A stretch of DNA of 64,000 bases from Hyaloperonospora brassicae (lineage: Eukaryota > Oomycota > Peronosporomycetes > Peronosporales > Peronosporaceae), in contig CANTFL010001457.1 of the NCBI GenBank assembly GCA_947650285.1, forward strand, positions 146,490-210,489, read 5' to 3'. Position numbers and translations under genes: made by a program. Every line of letters starts with the position of its first letter. Positions within the stretch are counted from its first letter, which is position 1. Positions 10,596-22,068 of the stretch are shown here, piece by piece. The notes below the pieces were generated by a model. That model ran no database searches, was not told the origin of the DNA, and saw only the letters and a list, made by a program, of their open reading frames with translations.

Positions 10596-10680
10596 CTTTA
10601 TGGCTACGCCGGTATCAGTATATGCGCAAATACATTCGTGCATGCGAGGTTTGTCAACCAGTGAAACCTAGTCGTTCATC
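9905..10680 (+). pseudogene. A2 RNase H and integrase zinc-binding region
   Basis: A 256-codon open frame (9901-10671) encodes the RNase H middle and end (YTDHASLRTAV, ADALSRRPDF) and the integrase HHCC start. From about 9905 to 10595 it is nearly identical to A1 in protein and DNA. After 10595 (VSRDF) identity drops sharply, with frameshifts, a lost CEVCQ frame and stops. This abrupt edge is unlike uniform ageing of two copies. Confidence 0.85.
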
Positions 10681-11960
10681 CCGTTTACCCTTACAGCCTC
10701 TACCTGTCCCGTCAGAGGGCTGACAGTCCGTTTTTATGGACTTTCGCTTCTTTTTTACTGAAGACGGCCACAAGAAGAAGGGCTATTCTTGTGTTCGTTG
10801 ACCGGTTCAGCAAGATGAAGCATCTTGCTGCAGTGATCGAGTGGCTCACGGCACAGGGTTGCGCTTGTGTCTTTATCAACACAACGTTTCGACTTTATGG
10901 GTTACCATTTGATCTTGTGTCCAACAGTGACCCTCGGTCCACGGCGTAGTTATGGCAATCCGTGTTCCGATAGCTCGGAACGTGTCTGAAGATGTCAACA
11001 TCCGATGGTTTCCAAAACAGATAAACAGACGGAACTAGCAAACCGTGTTGTCATACGAGATACTTCGATAATGTGTCCACCCGTTTACGAGTTGGTGCGA
11101 GTTTTCGCCGATGGCATATTTTTCGTCAACAACTCGGTGCACGCTTTAACCCAGCACACGCCGTTCTTCGTGAATGGCTAACGCTATCCACGTCTGCCCA
11201 TCAATCTAGAGTGTGACTCTGTATACGACGGAGAGGTACTCGCTCGAGCAAAAACAGTTGTAGTTCTGCTCATCACGTGTCGACGAAAATGTCTTCACGT
11301 ATAATGCAGATGTCGATCATGTCGACAGATAAGATAAAGAAGATTTCAATACTAGCAATTACCCTATTATTGATTCGTATGATGATGATGTTGGTATATT
11401 CAGTATCGCGAACGACTACTCCAGCGAGGATGGTGACACCCTAGTTGACGAACAGAAATAGTAAAGGAATGTTGCTGCAATTCGCACAAATCGAGCTGAT
11501 ATCAACAATGCCTCGTCAGAAGAAAATTTCCTGCAGGCTTGAGAAGCTGTGGTCTGTTTTTTGCAGGACTTCATGGCTTACGCGGTCGATCGGCAGACAT
11601 ATAACGCTGACAAGAATGGAAGAGCAAACGTCGTTTCATTTATTATAGGCGATTTATTCCTATTTGGACGATAAATTATCGAGACACGTGGTGACTCATG
11701 TGGACAGCAATATACCACTTTCCAAGTATATCGTCTCCTATTATGTGCCGCGACGACAAGGCAACGCATACACGATCGAGCTACCACGTAGAATGCGTTC
11801 GTACCCTACGATTTACGTGGGGAGACTACGCCCGTACTGTCAGAACATGGCCTCTTCCGACAATGAATACAGCACTTACGCTCAAAAATCTCCATCAGAT
11901 TCTTGCGCTCGCGCTCCATACGATCAGTCTGGCCGCGGAGTGAGTAGACCTCTCCACTTA
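10681..11960 (+). pseudogene. A2 integrase core and C-terminal remnant
   Basis: Broken pieces of the family A integrase can be followed in several frames: an acidic linker around 11290-11450, VDRQTYNADKNGRANV (~11600) and the GPY/F-like module GNAYTIELPRRM...YVGRLRPY (~11760-11840). Stops and indels are frequent. The catalytic Asp/Glu context is not intact. The region matches A1 in the opposite direction at clearly lower identity than 9905-10595. Confidence 0.6.
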
Positions 11961-12139
11961 ACTGAGAAATTTCCTGCGAGCTGTCACCAGCTCTTCAACA
12001 AGAAAACGAACGCGCCGCTACACCTGAAGCTTTGCGAAGGCGTGATCGACATGATTCTTTGCAATATCAGCCTCACGATGGTTGAGGTCCTTCCGCACAG
12101 AATCAGTCGGAGCTAGGCGTTTATCTCCCTTGTCATGCC

Positions 12140-12744
12140 CTAATCCTCGCGGAACTCATCGATTGCGCTATCCATCTCCTGTTGGTCGAGTTGGTGAGTC
12201 GAACATTTGTAATAGGGGTTTCCCTCCTCCACCACATCCTTTGGTAGACTCATACGGTGGTCGACGCTCTGTTCTGGAACTAATCTTGAACCAGAATGAC
12301 AATTTAAAAAATTAAGTACGTCCAACCTCATCCAGTGGCAGGGGAATCCATCTTCGTGGAACAACCGGGAGACCTCTTCTCGGCTAATGGCGGATTTTTT
12401 TCCGGTCTCGTCGAGCGTTACGACGAGATGCACCCTCTGTTGATAGAGGGACATCGTCGAAGCTACGCCCGGCTTGTTCGTAAAGGAATTGTAAAACATA
12501 AATTTCTTGTTACATCTCAGACGAAATGCGAGCCCTATAAATCGAGCAGATTAGGGACGAATGCCTCCTTAGGGGCGCGATCAGAGCTATTAACACGAGA
12601 CTGACACCTCTTTTCAAGAGATGCAATGTAAATCTGACTCTGGAGATGATTGGTGCAATTTATATAGAGCACCGGTTGGCGACTTTTCTTCAGACCAATC
12701 GCGAGCTGCAATAATTTTGTCCGTCTAAGCGTCACGGCCGACAT
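12140..12744 (-). pseudogene. A2 antisense ORF remnant, overlapping the chromodomain lead-in
   Basis: On the minus strand a 119-codon frame (12499-12140) contains EQSVDHRMSLPKDVVEEG and QQEMDSAIDEFRED, which align with the A1 antisense ORF (ESVDHRVSPPKDVEEE, HEMDRAIDDLRDI). A second frame (12744-12535) resembles the Cys-containing middle part. The plus strand over 12217-12315 encodes the chromodomain lead-in PPPPHPLVDSYGGRR. The antisense reading is thus detectable as protein in a second, old copy. Confidence 0.5.
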
Positions 12745-13170
12745 TTAAATAATGCTGATGAGTAAGCTCTACGCCTGCACCAACGAAAGTTCGCCTCGGT
12801 TGCAGTTGCCGTGGTACTATCAATAACTGAAAACGACATCAATGTTGTACTTATTTTTAATGTGATGATTACTCGCCTTGACATCAATCCCATGGCGTAT
12901 TGTCAAATCAAAGAGTGAGATCCGGTAAGGTCCAGTGGTAAAACCATACCACTGCTTCATATTGCGTCAAACAGGACGGTCCATGCTTTGTTCTCAGGAG
13001 CAAGCCATAACACGTTATAATCCTGCTCCTCTTGCGCGGCGACGACAGAAAAAATGGCACGGCGATCGCCGCAATTACTGGGGTAGGTACGGCTTTAATG
13101 ACATCATCATGATGATTTATATTAGCACCATCACGATGACTAACGTCCTCATGTTGCGCAATCATTTATA

Positions 13171-14289
13171 ATGAATGCTAGATTAATCGGGTTGATCACC
13201 TACACGAGTCTTGCGACTCGTCGGCTGAGCCGAACATCTGATGGCGCAGAGTATTGTCAAAAATGTCACGAGTTACAGTAGTCGTCGTGCACGCAGACAC
13301 AGCTTTACGGCCCGGCTTTGCGGGCGGCTTCGAGTCGGACGGAAGGTCCGACTAGCCCGACTAGATCATCTCTAAGCCAATGTCCACGTCCATGAAACAA
13401 CCACACGCAGCTAAAGCTGCGGAAGAAGAAGCTGATCGTAGATGATTATGTGTAGATGCAATATTGGGTATTGCAGGATGCTTATCATTAGATATAGAAC
13501 GGGTGTGGTGAAGCGATTAATTATGTTTGCGATACGAGAACAGATCGCGTTTCCGTTATATCCGAAAAAGGAAATTCGCGGACAGCGCCCGTCCCACACG
13601 TGGTAGTATCACGTCCACTGAACTGTTAAACAGAACTGAATATTAATCTGGAAAGGATGAGACCTGCGGTATCATATTTAAGTATGACGGACGAAGAGTA
13701 CAAGTCATGGAGCTTTAATTACTGTCGAGGGAACGATTACGATGGCGATCAAGGAGGCGATTGAGATCGTGATCGGTGATCAGGTACATGATCGCAATCA
13801 GGTAGGCGTGGACCACGATAAGCTATCGCGATCCGAAGAATGCTTGCCACACCATGTGATCCGCGGTCATCTAGGCGAATGCGATCAAGTAGGTGATCGA
13901 GACCGTGATCGGTGATCAGGTATGCGATCGCGATCAAGCTAGTGTGTGTTGCACGACACGATCCGCGACCAGAAAGGCAAATGCTATCAGGCAATTATAA
14001 CAGGTGTGTGCCACGCAAGTACAGGGGTTCGACCTTCTAGAAAGAGCAACACGTGGCATGCGATGTCCAAGACATTAGGATAGGGATATGGTTGTTGGGT
14101 TTAATCGGTTGATGTATACCGAAGGTTAATTTGCTTCAAAGGACACGCATGTCTCTTCCGGTATGGACTGTTTGGGCACCCGACGTCACAGCCTACGCTA
14201 CATATGCACAAGTATCGCACCTGGATTGTATGGCTAGGTGCGTTTAAGAACTATCACCCCCCCCTACAACTGCCATCGGACGCAGAAAA
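13171..14289. other. Unassigned spacer between A2 and B2
   Basis: No protein family is recognised. A poly-C run (14263-14270) and a GATC-rich stretch (13740-13995) are the visible features. The GATC richness is shared with Gypsy family B, so part of 13740-14289 may be the decayed front of the B2 5' LTR, but I cannot align it convincingly. Confidence 0.4.
13762..13941. repeat. GATC-rich direct repeat
   Basis: A segment of about 40 bp is present twice, around 13762-13808 and 13896-13941; both copies contain CGTGATCGGTGATCAGGTA followed by ATCGC. The whole stretch has a GATC roughly every 15-20 bases. No coding role is visible. Confidence 0.55.
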
Positions 14290-14695
14290 CTCTTTGTGGT
14301 TGAAGACCCAAGATCGCAAGACGGTTCAAGTGGTCAGAAAGCTCTCGATTCAAGTTCTATAATTTGGAAAATACGATATGTTACAGATCAGAAATACTAT
14401 TATCGAGCACTCTACAAGTATTCAAGTGATCCCGTGAAGGATTTCACGAGACCACGCCGATTTCGATCGCGGTGTGAAGATTTCCACATCGAGATCGAAC
14501 CTCGGCCCCATCGCACACGGTCAAATTTTTCATCGGCATTATCCCACCTAGACAAGCAAGCCCACCCTACAGACGAGTACAATAGCTGAGGAAGACTATC
14601 AAGAACACGGAAACGAAGTACCTTTTTCGACAGACGGTCGTATGGGAGCCAGTGGAGAGTCAGCGCATAAGGAATTTGTGATCACCGCTCCACCA
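14290..14695 (+). repeat. Probable end of the B2 5' LTR
   Basis: Short matches to the last ~570 bp of the B1 LTR are visible: an AAGATCGCAAGACGG.TCAAGTGGTCAGAA stretch, a GAAGATTTCC motif and an ending CTCCACCACA at about 14695, followed by ATGATGCACC where B1 has ATGGTGCGCG. The alignment is poor and the start is not defined. Confidence 0.4.
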
Positions 14696-17180
14696 CAATG
14701 ATGCACCTCCCGGACCTTCTGGTGACTCGGGATTTCATCGTGAATTCCCAAGTAAAGATGTGAAGATAAAGGTTAAAAACCGGGATGGAAGCATCATGGG
14801 CTGAGAGGTCGTCGCAGACGCGAAAATTTAAAGGATCCCTGAATTATCAAGGTTTTGGGAGGAGCCCTGATGAGAGAAAATTTTAAGAGGAGGATCGACT
14901 TGATGATCTGGAAGATAAACATTAACCCCCTCCTGAGGTCCCTTCGGAAAACACCGCGGACCGCGCTACAAAGTATGATCCGCCGGGTGCTAATTCTCTA
15001 GCGAAGAGTTAACGAAAGCTACACAAGACCCTCGAGCAACGTCGAAGACAAAGACTGTGAAGACGGAACAAATGAAGAATGAAGAAATCAGATCGGATCA
15101 CGCGATTACGCTGTGACGAAACTCGATCGCCAGATCGACCCGATGAAGCTGGTGGACGACAAAGACAATTTGGAAAGCTGGCTGAAAGACTGGCAAGTGG
15201 AGCGGCTAGAAGAACAATAATACTACAAGGAGTTAAAAAAGCTGCTGTCCAGCGATCCAGTTCTGAAGATCATGTAAGCACAGCTAATGTGCTCGCTGCG
15301 AGTGCCGATATCCACTCATGTCTCATATCAGAACATGCTGGACGGGACTTGCGGGCTCATGCGGTTTCTGAAAGACGCGGGATATGCGGCGGGATCATTT
15401 GACGCGAACGCTATACTTGAGAGAGATCTAGACGACGAAGTTACTGCGGAGAGATCCCTACGCGCAAAGCTGGCTCAGTTGGCTAGCAATTATGATCCAG
15501 CGACTAGGGTGATCAAGCCCCTTGATCAGAATCCGATCGAATACGATGTATCGGATCGGGCGATCACACCGACCGCAGGTACACCGAATAGCGACCACAC
15601 TAGATGACCGCAGTACGAGTCGGTCACATCGAATCCGGAATTAGTCGAGTCGTTGGGCATACAACGCATGTCACTAGGACCGTTAGTAGCTTCGATGATT
15701 CGTGCCAGGAATACCCCAGTCAAGGCGAGATCAGCGGATCCACCTAAGTTTCACCCCGGGCAGCTGAAATCATACTTTGAAGCAGCCATGAGGAGGTACG
15801 AGGAAGTTCTGCAGATATAGGCTCAGCAGGCTGCTGGACTGTCGATAACGTATGACAAAAAACACCAAAGAGTCGATTTTTTTAACGTGAAGATGGAGTC
15901 AGTGAAGAGATCGAATTAAATTCGATCCCACAACAACGACCCTTGCGATTTTGACGACGGTGACTTTCGACGACCATCATTTGCGACCGCTGAAGATATG
16001 CCACGTAGTGGGATCACCACACACAGAATACGCGTATCAGCAGTCGACTATCTATAAGGGTTTAATGGTCGGGTCCGGAACGAAGATCGAGCTAGAAGCT
16101 GAATCGGCAGAGCCCAGTCGGCGTTTTTACGGGATCAAAATCGAAGATACAGAATAGTGTTTGATATTCAGTGACCTGCTAGCGGAGCCAGCTCGATACC
16201 GGTAAGGACAGCTTAGTCGATCAACCCGATGTGAATGGAAACTCTTGCTGAAATGCTTCATGATCAAATATGGAGGATATCATAAGTCGACCAATCGACA
16301 ATACTACCATGCACGTAAACGATTGGATAAGACCCCACTGGAGTACCTGTATCATCTGAACGTGGCAGCGACTCGAGCGAAGATCAAGATGCGAGAAAGG
16401 TTGCCAAATGCACGACGTGAACACGCAGATCCCTTTATTATAACAATGGCCATCGGAATTTGGACAAGCAATTATTTTTTCGCGATTGAGAGACACTGAC
16501 GATGTGGAAGAAACGTCGCAGTCATACAAACGAACGGCGAATTGACTTAAGAAGTCGCCGATGGAACCCAACAAGTTTCGACCACGAGCGGGCTTTATTG
16601 CGGATCTAGCATCGTCGAAACCGGCCCGAGATGTCCGATCTATTGGAGTGGAAGAGAGCGAGAAGCGAAACGGATCCAGAGTCCAGTGGATCGGAAATGG
16701 AAGCGAGTCGACGTCGAATATACGCGGTCGGATCAAGGTTCACGCAAAGATATCGAATGATCGTCGTGATTGACAAGGTAATGATGACCCTGGGGACGGA
16801 TCCGATCATGGAATTTGACCTCATATGCGTCACCAACATGGCCACCCAAGCGACGTGACTTTTGTAAAAGAACCCCGCGATCCGGATTGTTATGATTGAT
16901 ATTACACTAAACGATTGAAATCGTGTGCCCATAGCGGATCTACAAGGCATGACGACCTCGGGTGCTGAAAGAGATTGACCTGTCAGAATCGCATACGAAA
17001 GGGACGCCTAACGGACAAGTGCTTTTACGTGTTCCCTGCTTGCCAGGGTGTACACAAAGGCGGTTAATGTCCAATGGAAGAGTTTTATAACTTAATTTGC
17101 AAGTGGTATGTGCCAACCAAGCACACCGGAATAATTCCGCCCAAAGTGGAGAAAACGTTAACCTAGGACGCTCGACAGTA
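14696..17180 (+). pseudogene. B2 gag remnant
   Basis: It starts after the LTR end with ATG at about 14697 and keeps the family N-terminal pattern (a VKIKxEPG-like segment). Further on, 16245-16499 encodes RQYYHARKRLDKTPLEYLYHLN, matching the capsid-like gag domain of B1. The C-terminus is useful: around 17070-17165 the frame reads through MEEFYNLICKWYVPTKHTG to a TAG. This shows that the native gag continues past the point where B1 has an early TAA. Many stops and frameshifts are present. Confidence 0.65.
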
Positions 17181-17359
17181 TAAAATCTGGCACGACCCGA
17201 TAGTACTAAGCTCTGCATTTATGCATACGTGGAGAGGAATACGGGAGTCCATGGCGTTAAGGATCCGGTCATACCGATCATTAATACACGCGAATTTGCC
17301 TCAGTTGTTTGCTCAGTATTTAGAATGAAACGCGTCGATGAATATGCCCTATCGCCTAT

Positions 17360-18190
17360 ATAAATGGATCTGGATCTTGCGTCGGGAGAGTCGCGAGGTC
17401 ACTGGAAGTACCACAAACCGGAAAAATGGTTTAAGCAGGCAAAAGCCACGGGCAAGATCAACAACGAAAAGGCCACCATGTTGTAAGACTCTTGCGCTGA
17501 AGTTTCGATCATTAATACCACCTTTGCTAGTAAGGTGGTTTGCATGATTGATGACAGTTGGACTCAAGAGTATGTGGGAATCGGTGAAAATGCCTACATG
17601 ACGATCGATCGTACTAAAATTAAGATCACGTTAGACGAATCTTGGTCTACGACTTTGATTTATGGGTCGGCTATCGAGTTGGTCAAGAGGCTATATTAGG
17701 CATGGATTTTATGGTCTTGGCAGGGATACGTCTGAACTCGGTGGATCAAACGAATTGTTTTCTTGATAAAGTTCGTATAAGTCTGGCGGGTCGAAGAATA
17801 TCATATTAATACACCGTTTAAGGCGTCAATATTACAGATCAACATGTTGCTATAACGATTAGTGGATTAACAGAGGTGAGAATCGGCACGAAACCACCGA
17901 AGTCCAAACTCTGGGTAAGGAGAGACGTTGCATGGGTGCCAACGGTGACTACGGGACTTGGGGGGTCGAAGCATTTACAGCTCACTAATCTCAGTGATCT
18001 CAAATTGATCTTAAGGTATGGATCACCATTGGGTATGTGGATGATAAATGACATGGTGCCCCGATCTCCCGGTTATGTATCTGTAGGATCACGCCGATAC
18101 CAAGAGTGGCAAACGCTAGCGTTTGAAGCGACTACCGATCAAACAGATGAGATGATCCAAGTCGATGCGTAATCTCACGTAAATCGACGG
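17360..18190 (+). pseudogene. B2 protease region remnant
   Basis: The frame matches the B1 protease ORF: GHWKYHKPEKWFKQAKATGKIN, then an active-site segment reading DSCAE where B1 has DSGAE, then YMTIDRTKIKIT and a broken ILGMDF-like loop. The best-preserved part (17876-18172) is the C-terminal domain following the protease, ending with YVSVGSRRYQEWQTLAFEAT. The element is inactive because of a stop before the active site and later frameshifts. Confidence 0.7.
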
Positions 18191-20697
18191 CCTACATGAC
18201 TCCTACGCAGATTTTGGTTAGAACAAGATAAAAGGAGGAGACCAAGGTAAAGGAGATCGAGAGATTTAACGAGGAAGACCGCCGACGATCACAGTCACCT
18301 TCACCGTCCATGCCGGTCAAGAGGATTTAGAAGACTGAAAACGAGGATCACGATCGGGCAAACATGCTGTAGAAAAAGAATGGAGAGAGGACCCATTAAA
18401 CGAAGTGATCCGCGATAAAGCTGTTCCGCTACATAAGCTGTACAGCTGCCAGCCAGACGGAATGTGGGATCGAGACGGGGTGTTCTAGAAAAAGGACAAC
18501 GAGCTGAACGAAAGTGATGCTGCTACAGCAACTATGGATGAATAACGTGGAAAGAATTTTGATGACGTGACGTCGTCAATATAGATTAACGCCATCAAGA
18601 TGGCGAGCGAAAATGATGCGGTGCCCAGTGAGCCGATGAATGCTGAAGCCAAGGTAGAAGCAACGGCAACCAACTGCGAGGATCCTCGTCATAGCAAATT
18701 GATTGGAATAGTCTCAGCTGCTATTCGGGACATAACATAAAGATGGGAGATCGAGCATAACATAAACAGGTCGAGATGGTGACTTAGGAGACTGATTCGG
18801 TGGAGATGGAAGGTGATGTGTTGCAAGATGAAATTGAAGATTTATTCACCCATCGTCAAATAATGGTGATCTGTTTGTAGAAGATGTGGATCAACACATG
18901 GCGGTGATCCTTAAAGTGACGGCGTGTACGATCGAGATCACCATTGGCGAAATTCAAGTTGGATATCCAGAAGTACCCTTGACCGACGATCAAGAACGAT
19001 GAAGATATATAATTTGGAAGCATTGTCGGTTGATTATGGGGGAAAGAAATGTGATACCGCCTGCAGCCCGTGGAGCCATTTGCGGCATAGATGTGGGTGG
19101 AGCAAATTCGATTGCTCAACGAGCGAGACCGGTCGCCTCAATATGTCATGAGAATTTAACGGACCTGATAAAAGATTGTTGTCAGCCAAGACCACCCGGC
19201 CGTCGACGTCACCCTGGGCTTCGCTCATCGTGATCGTCATCAAAAAGAACGGAGCAGATATTCTGATATGTATTAACTACAGACGGGTCAATCAGCTCAC
19301 AAGATTGATGGTGTATCCTATAATGATGATAAGTGAGTTTTTGCAAGATTCAAATAAGGCTATGTGGTATTGCTTCCTGGATATGACAAGCGGATTTGGG
19401 TGGTAGGGATGACGGAGCGGGAAAGAAGATCTCGGCATTTATTACACAGTCAGGTCTATTCGAATGTATAAGAATGCCTTTCGGGTTGATAATGCCCTCC
19501 AAATTTATCAACAGTTGAATGACAATACACTGCATTGATTTCTTAAGATCAAAACTGGAATAGACGAAACCACTACCACTTCAGGCAGGATCACTAGCGA
19601 ATTACCAGAATTGCGAGATGTATGTACCGAAGGCAAATTAGATAAGGCCCAATGCCATCAGTGTTAGGGTGCAGATCCTACATCGACGACATGTTGATCC
19701 CGGCAAGATCATGGTGTTCTTTGTACGAAAAGGTGGATTGACTTCTGGAAGTTTGCAAAAGGTGGAATCTCTCGATCAGTCTTCAAAACGGTTTTGGGGA
19801 CGTCGAAAGGTGATTCACCTTAGACATCAAATTTCACTTGCGCGATAAGAACCTTACTCGAAGGAATTTTTGGATCCTTGGTTAATACCCATTCCCGCGA
19901 ACCCTGCTTTCAATGCAATCTTTTTCAGAAAGCCTAAATTATTACAGTCGCTTTATCGAAGATTTCGCAATTCATGCATCAGAATTATACGAGTCGAAAG
20001 AAGCATATTTTTTTGAGATCTCACGTCAACATAGTTTGGATAGATCAGCACTTAAGGTGGAGAAAGAACAGGATCCCGGTAGTGCGGGTGGATCCACTGA
20101 AGTATTCGATCATTTACCGAATATTGGGAAAGAAGTAGATAGCGAAGGCAAAACTCTCTGAAAAAGAGGCATGATCGCATTAACCATGTTGAAGGCTAAG
20201 ATCGCCGGGACCCCGATCCTCAAGCATTTTGATCCTGAGCGAACCCCAGTAATCGCGGTCTACGCAAGCAAATAGGCAGTTTCTGCAGCTTTGTTACAAG
20301 GTCACGATGGAGTACATTAGGCAATTATTTTCACAAGTCGCACGTTAAAACCAAACGAGATCAACTATGGCATGGTAGAGGAAGAAGTGCTGGCTCTCCC
20401 TTGGATCCTGAATTTGTGTAATGCCATGCTGGTTGGAAGGGAGATCAAGGCCCTGACCCTTCTTTTCACTTTGAATTGACTGTTGTAAGCGTCCGGATTA
20501 TAGGACGTTTGAAGAGATGGGAAGCGTTGCTATCCAACTGAACACTAGAGATTCGGAAGTGTGATAAGGGAGAAGACAGATTCCTGGGGACGCTGACTGC
20601 GAGTTTCACGTCTTGAGAAGAAGTCGATGAAGTGCTAATTGCGATCTCTATTAAAAAACAATTATGACAGATGATCAGCATGCCACCCCCAGCGGTC
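18191..20697 (+). pseudogene. B2 linker, reverse transcriptase and first RNase H remnant
   Basis: Decayed but clear matches to the B1 pol include VIPPAARGAICGIDVGGAN (19050-19110), CINYRRVNQLTRLMVYP (19270-19320), SYIDDML (~19680) and the thumb/connection blocks ALTMLKAKIAGTPILKHFDP (~20180-20235). At 20697 the sequence is interrupted by Copia D; it resumes at 25769. Stops are frequent in all frames. Confidence 0.7.
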
Positions 20698-20702
20698 CAA
20701 AA
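20698..20702. repeat. Target site duplication of Copia D, left copy (CAAAA)
   Basis: CAAAA lies directly left of the D element. The same five bases occur directly right of it (25764-25768). Taking out D and one copy rejoins the B2 RNase H sequence in line with B1, which supports both the boundaries and the nesting order. Confidence 0.7.
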
Positions 20703-21229
20703 TATTATAATTTAACTAAGCTATGTAGCTGTCACTGTGAAGAAGCAGGCTTACGGCTGGGGATGAAACTTGAAAAGTGAGTTGTATATATCTTGTCCTT
20801 ATCTCTAAAAACGAATGGCTGGTAGAAGCCGGTGACTCTCAGCCATCGATGTCTTGCCCTGTCTCCACCGCTTTTTGTTTACCTATCACTGGGTAACCAC
20901 GTCTCGTAATATATTTTTGGTAAAAACTCTGCTTTGTCATAAACAGAATGAAAACGATTGCGTGGTTGTGGGGGACGTAACTGCGGGAAGGACGTAGTTC
21001 TGGTGAACCCCAAACACCGAGTCGTAAGTATCAGTCACGATTAACTTTCCACGGGGGGACTCGAACCCGCACTCATCCGATCGGAATTCCTCTTCCCAAA
21101 CGACTGGACCAATCTTTTACTCAGTCGTTTCGCTAACATTCCGCAACATAGCCCCGCAAAAGAACAATGCAACTAAGCTAAAATGCAATTTGCATCCTGC
21201 ACATGTCGCCGCAACATCACTCACTGAAA
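20703..21229 (-). repeat. 3' LTR of Copia D (527 bp)
   Basis: It aligns along its length with 25237-25763. On the minus strand a purine-rich stretch (CAGGGGAGAG) just right of it in plus coordinates (21231-21245) is the likely polypurine tract. A tRNA-like box is present on the minus strand (about 21050-21115). The outer end is degenerate (ATAATA where the 5' LTR has TTAACA). Confidence 0.8.
21050..21115 (-). other. tRNA-like segment with Pol III type A and B boxes, in the D 3' LTR
   Basis: On the minus strand a segment reads TTGGTCCAGTCGTTTGGG, then about 30 bases, then GCGGGTTCGAGTCCC. The second block fits the tRNA T-arm/B box (GGTTCGANTCC) and the first resembles a D-arm/A box. No full cloverleaf with matching acceptor stems can be drawn, so it is tRNA-derived or tRNA-like and not a tRNA gene. 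The same block is in the other LTR (25583-25650). Confidence 0.45.
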
Positions 21230-21261
21230 CTCTCCCCTGATGTGCGTGCGATTTGTGCGCC

Positions 21262-21996
21262 CTACACCGCCATGCCCAGGCTCGTGATGAACTTGGTGTG
21301 CTTGTCTCTTGAAAGTGCCTTGGTAAATTCATCCGCGACCATCTCTTTTATCGGCTTGATCACGAGCGCGATCACTGCACTTGTAACCTTTTCACGCAGA
21401 AAGTAAAATTTGATGTCGATGTGCTTCGTGCGCGAGTAATACACAGGATTTTTGGCCAGAGCGATGCATCCTTAATTGTCTTAAAAAATCGTCGTCGCTA
21501 TCTTGCCACAGTAGTTCAGGTCCTTGAGCAGACCTCGAAGCCAAACTGCTTCCTGCGTCGTGCTGTACAGAATCATGTACTCTGCTTCAGTACTTGAAGT
21601 GGCGACCGTTGGTTGACGCTTCGAATTCCACGATATCGTTCTTCCGTTTAGAAAGAAAACGCACCCTGTTGTCAAGCGCCGGGTATCGAGGTCGCCGACC
21701 CAGTAAGCATCCGCAAAACCAGTCAGCTCACCCTTGTTGACGCCACTGAACACGATGCTTACATCTTGAGTCGTCTTGAGATACTTGAGAATGCGTTTCG
21801 CTGCTTTCCAGTACGACCTGTCGTAGCGCTTGCAAAACTTCGCAACTTCGCCAACCGCATGCGCGATATCCGGTCGCGTGGATCTGGCGATGTACATAAA
21901 CGCGCCTACCAGCTCACGGTATGGATACTTCGGAACAAACGCTTTCTCTTGACGCATCTTAAACAGCTTCGAGTTGCTGTCTGCCGGAGTGTGCAC
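21262..21996 (-). pseudogene. Copia D RNase H region
   Basis: A 171-codon frame (21996-21481) contains the Copia RT-RNase H spacer and RNase H blocks: YRELVGAFMYIARSTRPDIAHAVG, ADAYWVGDLDTRRLTTG and VATSSTEAEYMIL. After a short break, 21444-21262 continues with RTKHIDIKFYFLREKV and the C-terminal MVADEFTKAL. The ADADWAGD box reads ADAYWVGD, so one of the acidic positions is altered, and an in-frame stop separates the two parts. Confidence 0.85.
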
Positions 21997-22068
21997 GTCC
22001 TTGCAGTTCTCAACGCCGAACTTCTCCGATAGTCGCTTGATGTACGCCTTCTATTTCATCTTGATCGA

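Larger units (their letters stand above)
8945..13170 (+). mobile_element. Gypsy element A2 (family A), truncated, head to head with A1
   Basis: Starting within the region just before RT, the plus strand encodes RT (8945-9905), RNase H and integrase (9905-~11960) and a chromodomain lead-in (12217-12315). A degenerate antisense ORF lies on the minus strand (12140-12744). Neither LTR, gag nor protease is seen. The copy matches A1 in opposite orientation, so the two form a large imperfect inverted repeat (about 3592-7105 against 8945-12320) around a 1.8-kb unique core of A1. Most of A2 is much more decayed than A1, but two patches are almost identical to it. The right end is set only roughly. Confidence 0.75.

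Noticed and set aside
21050..21115. A genuine tRNA gene
   Set aside because: The T-arm has a mismatch and no acceptor stem can be paired; the block is repeated in both LTRs.
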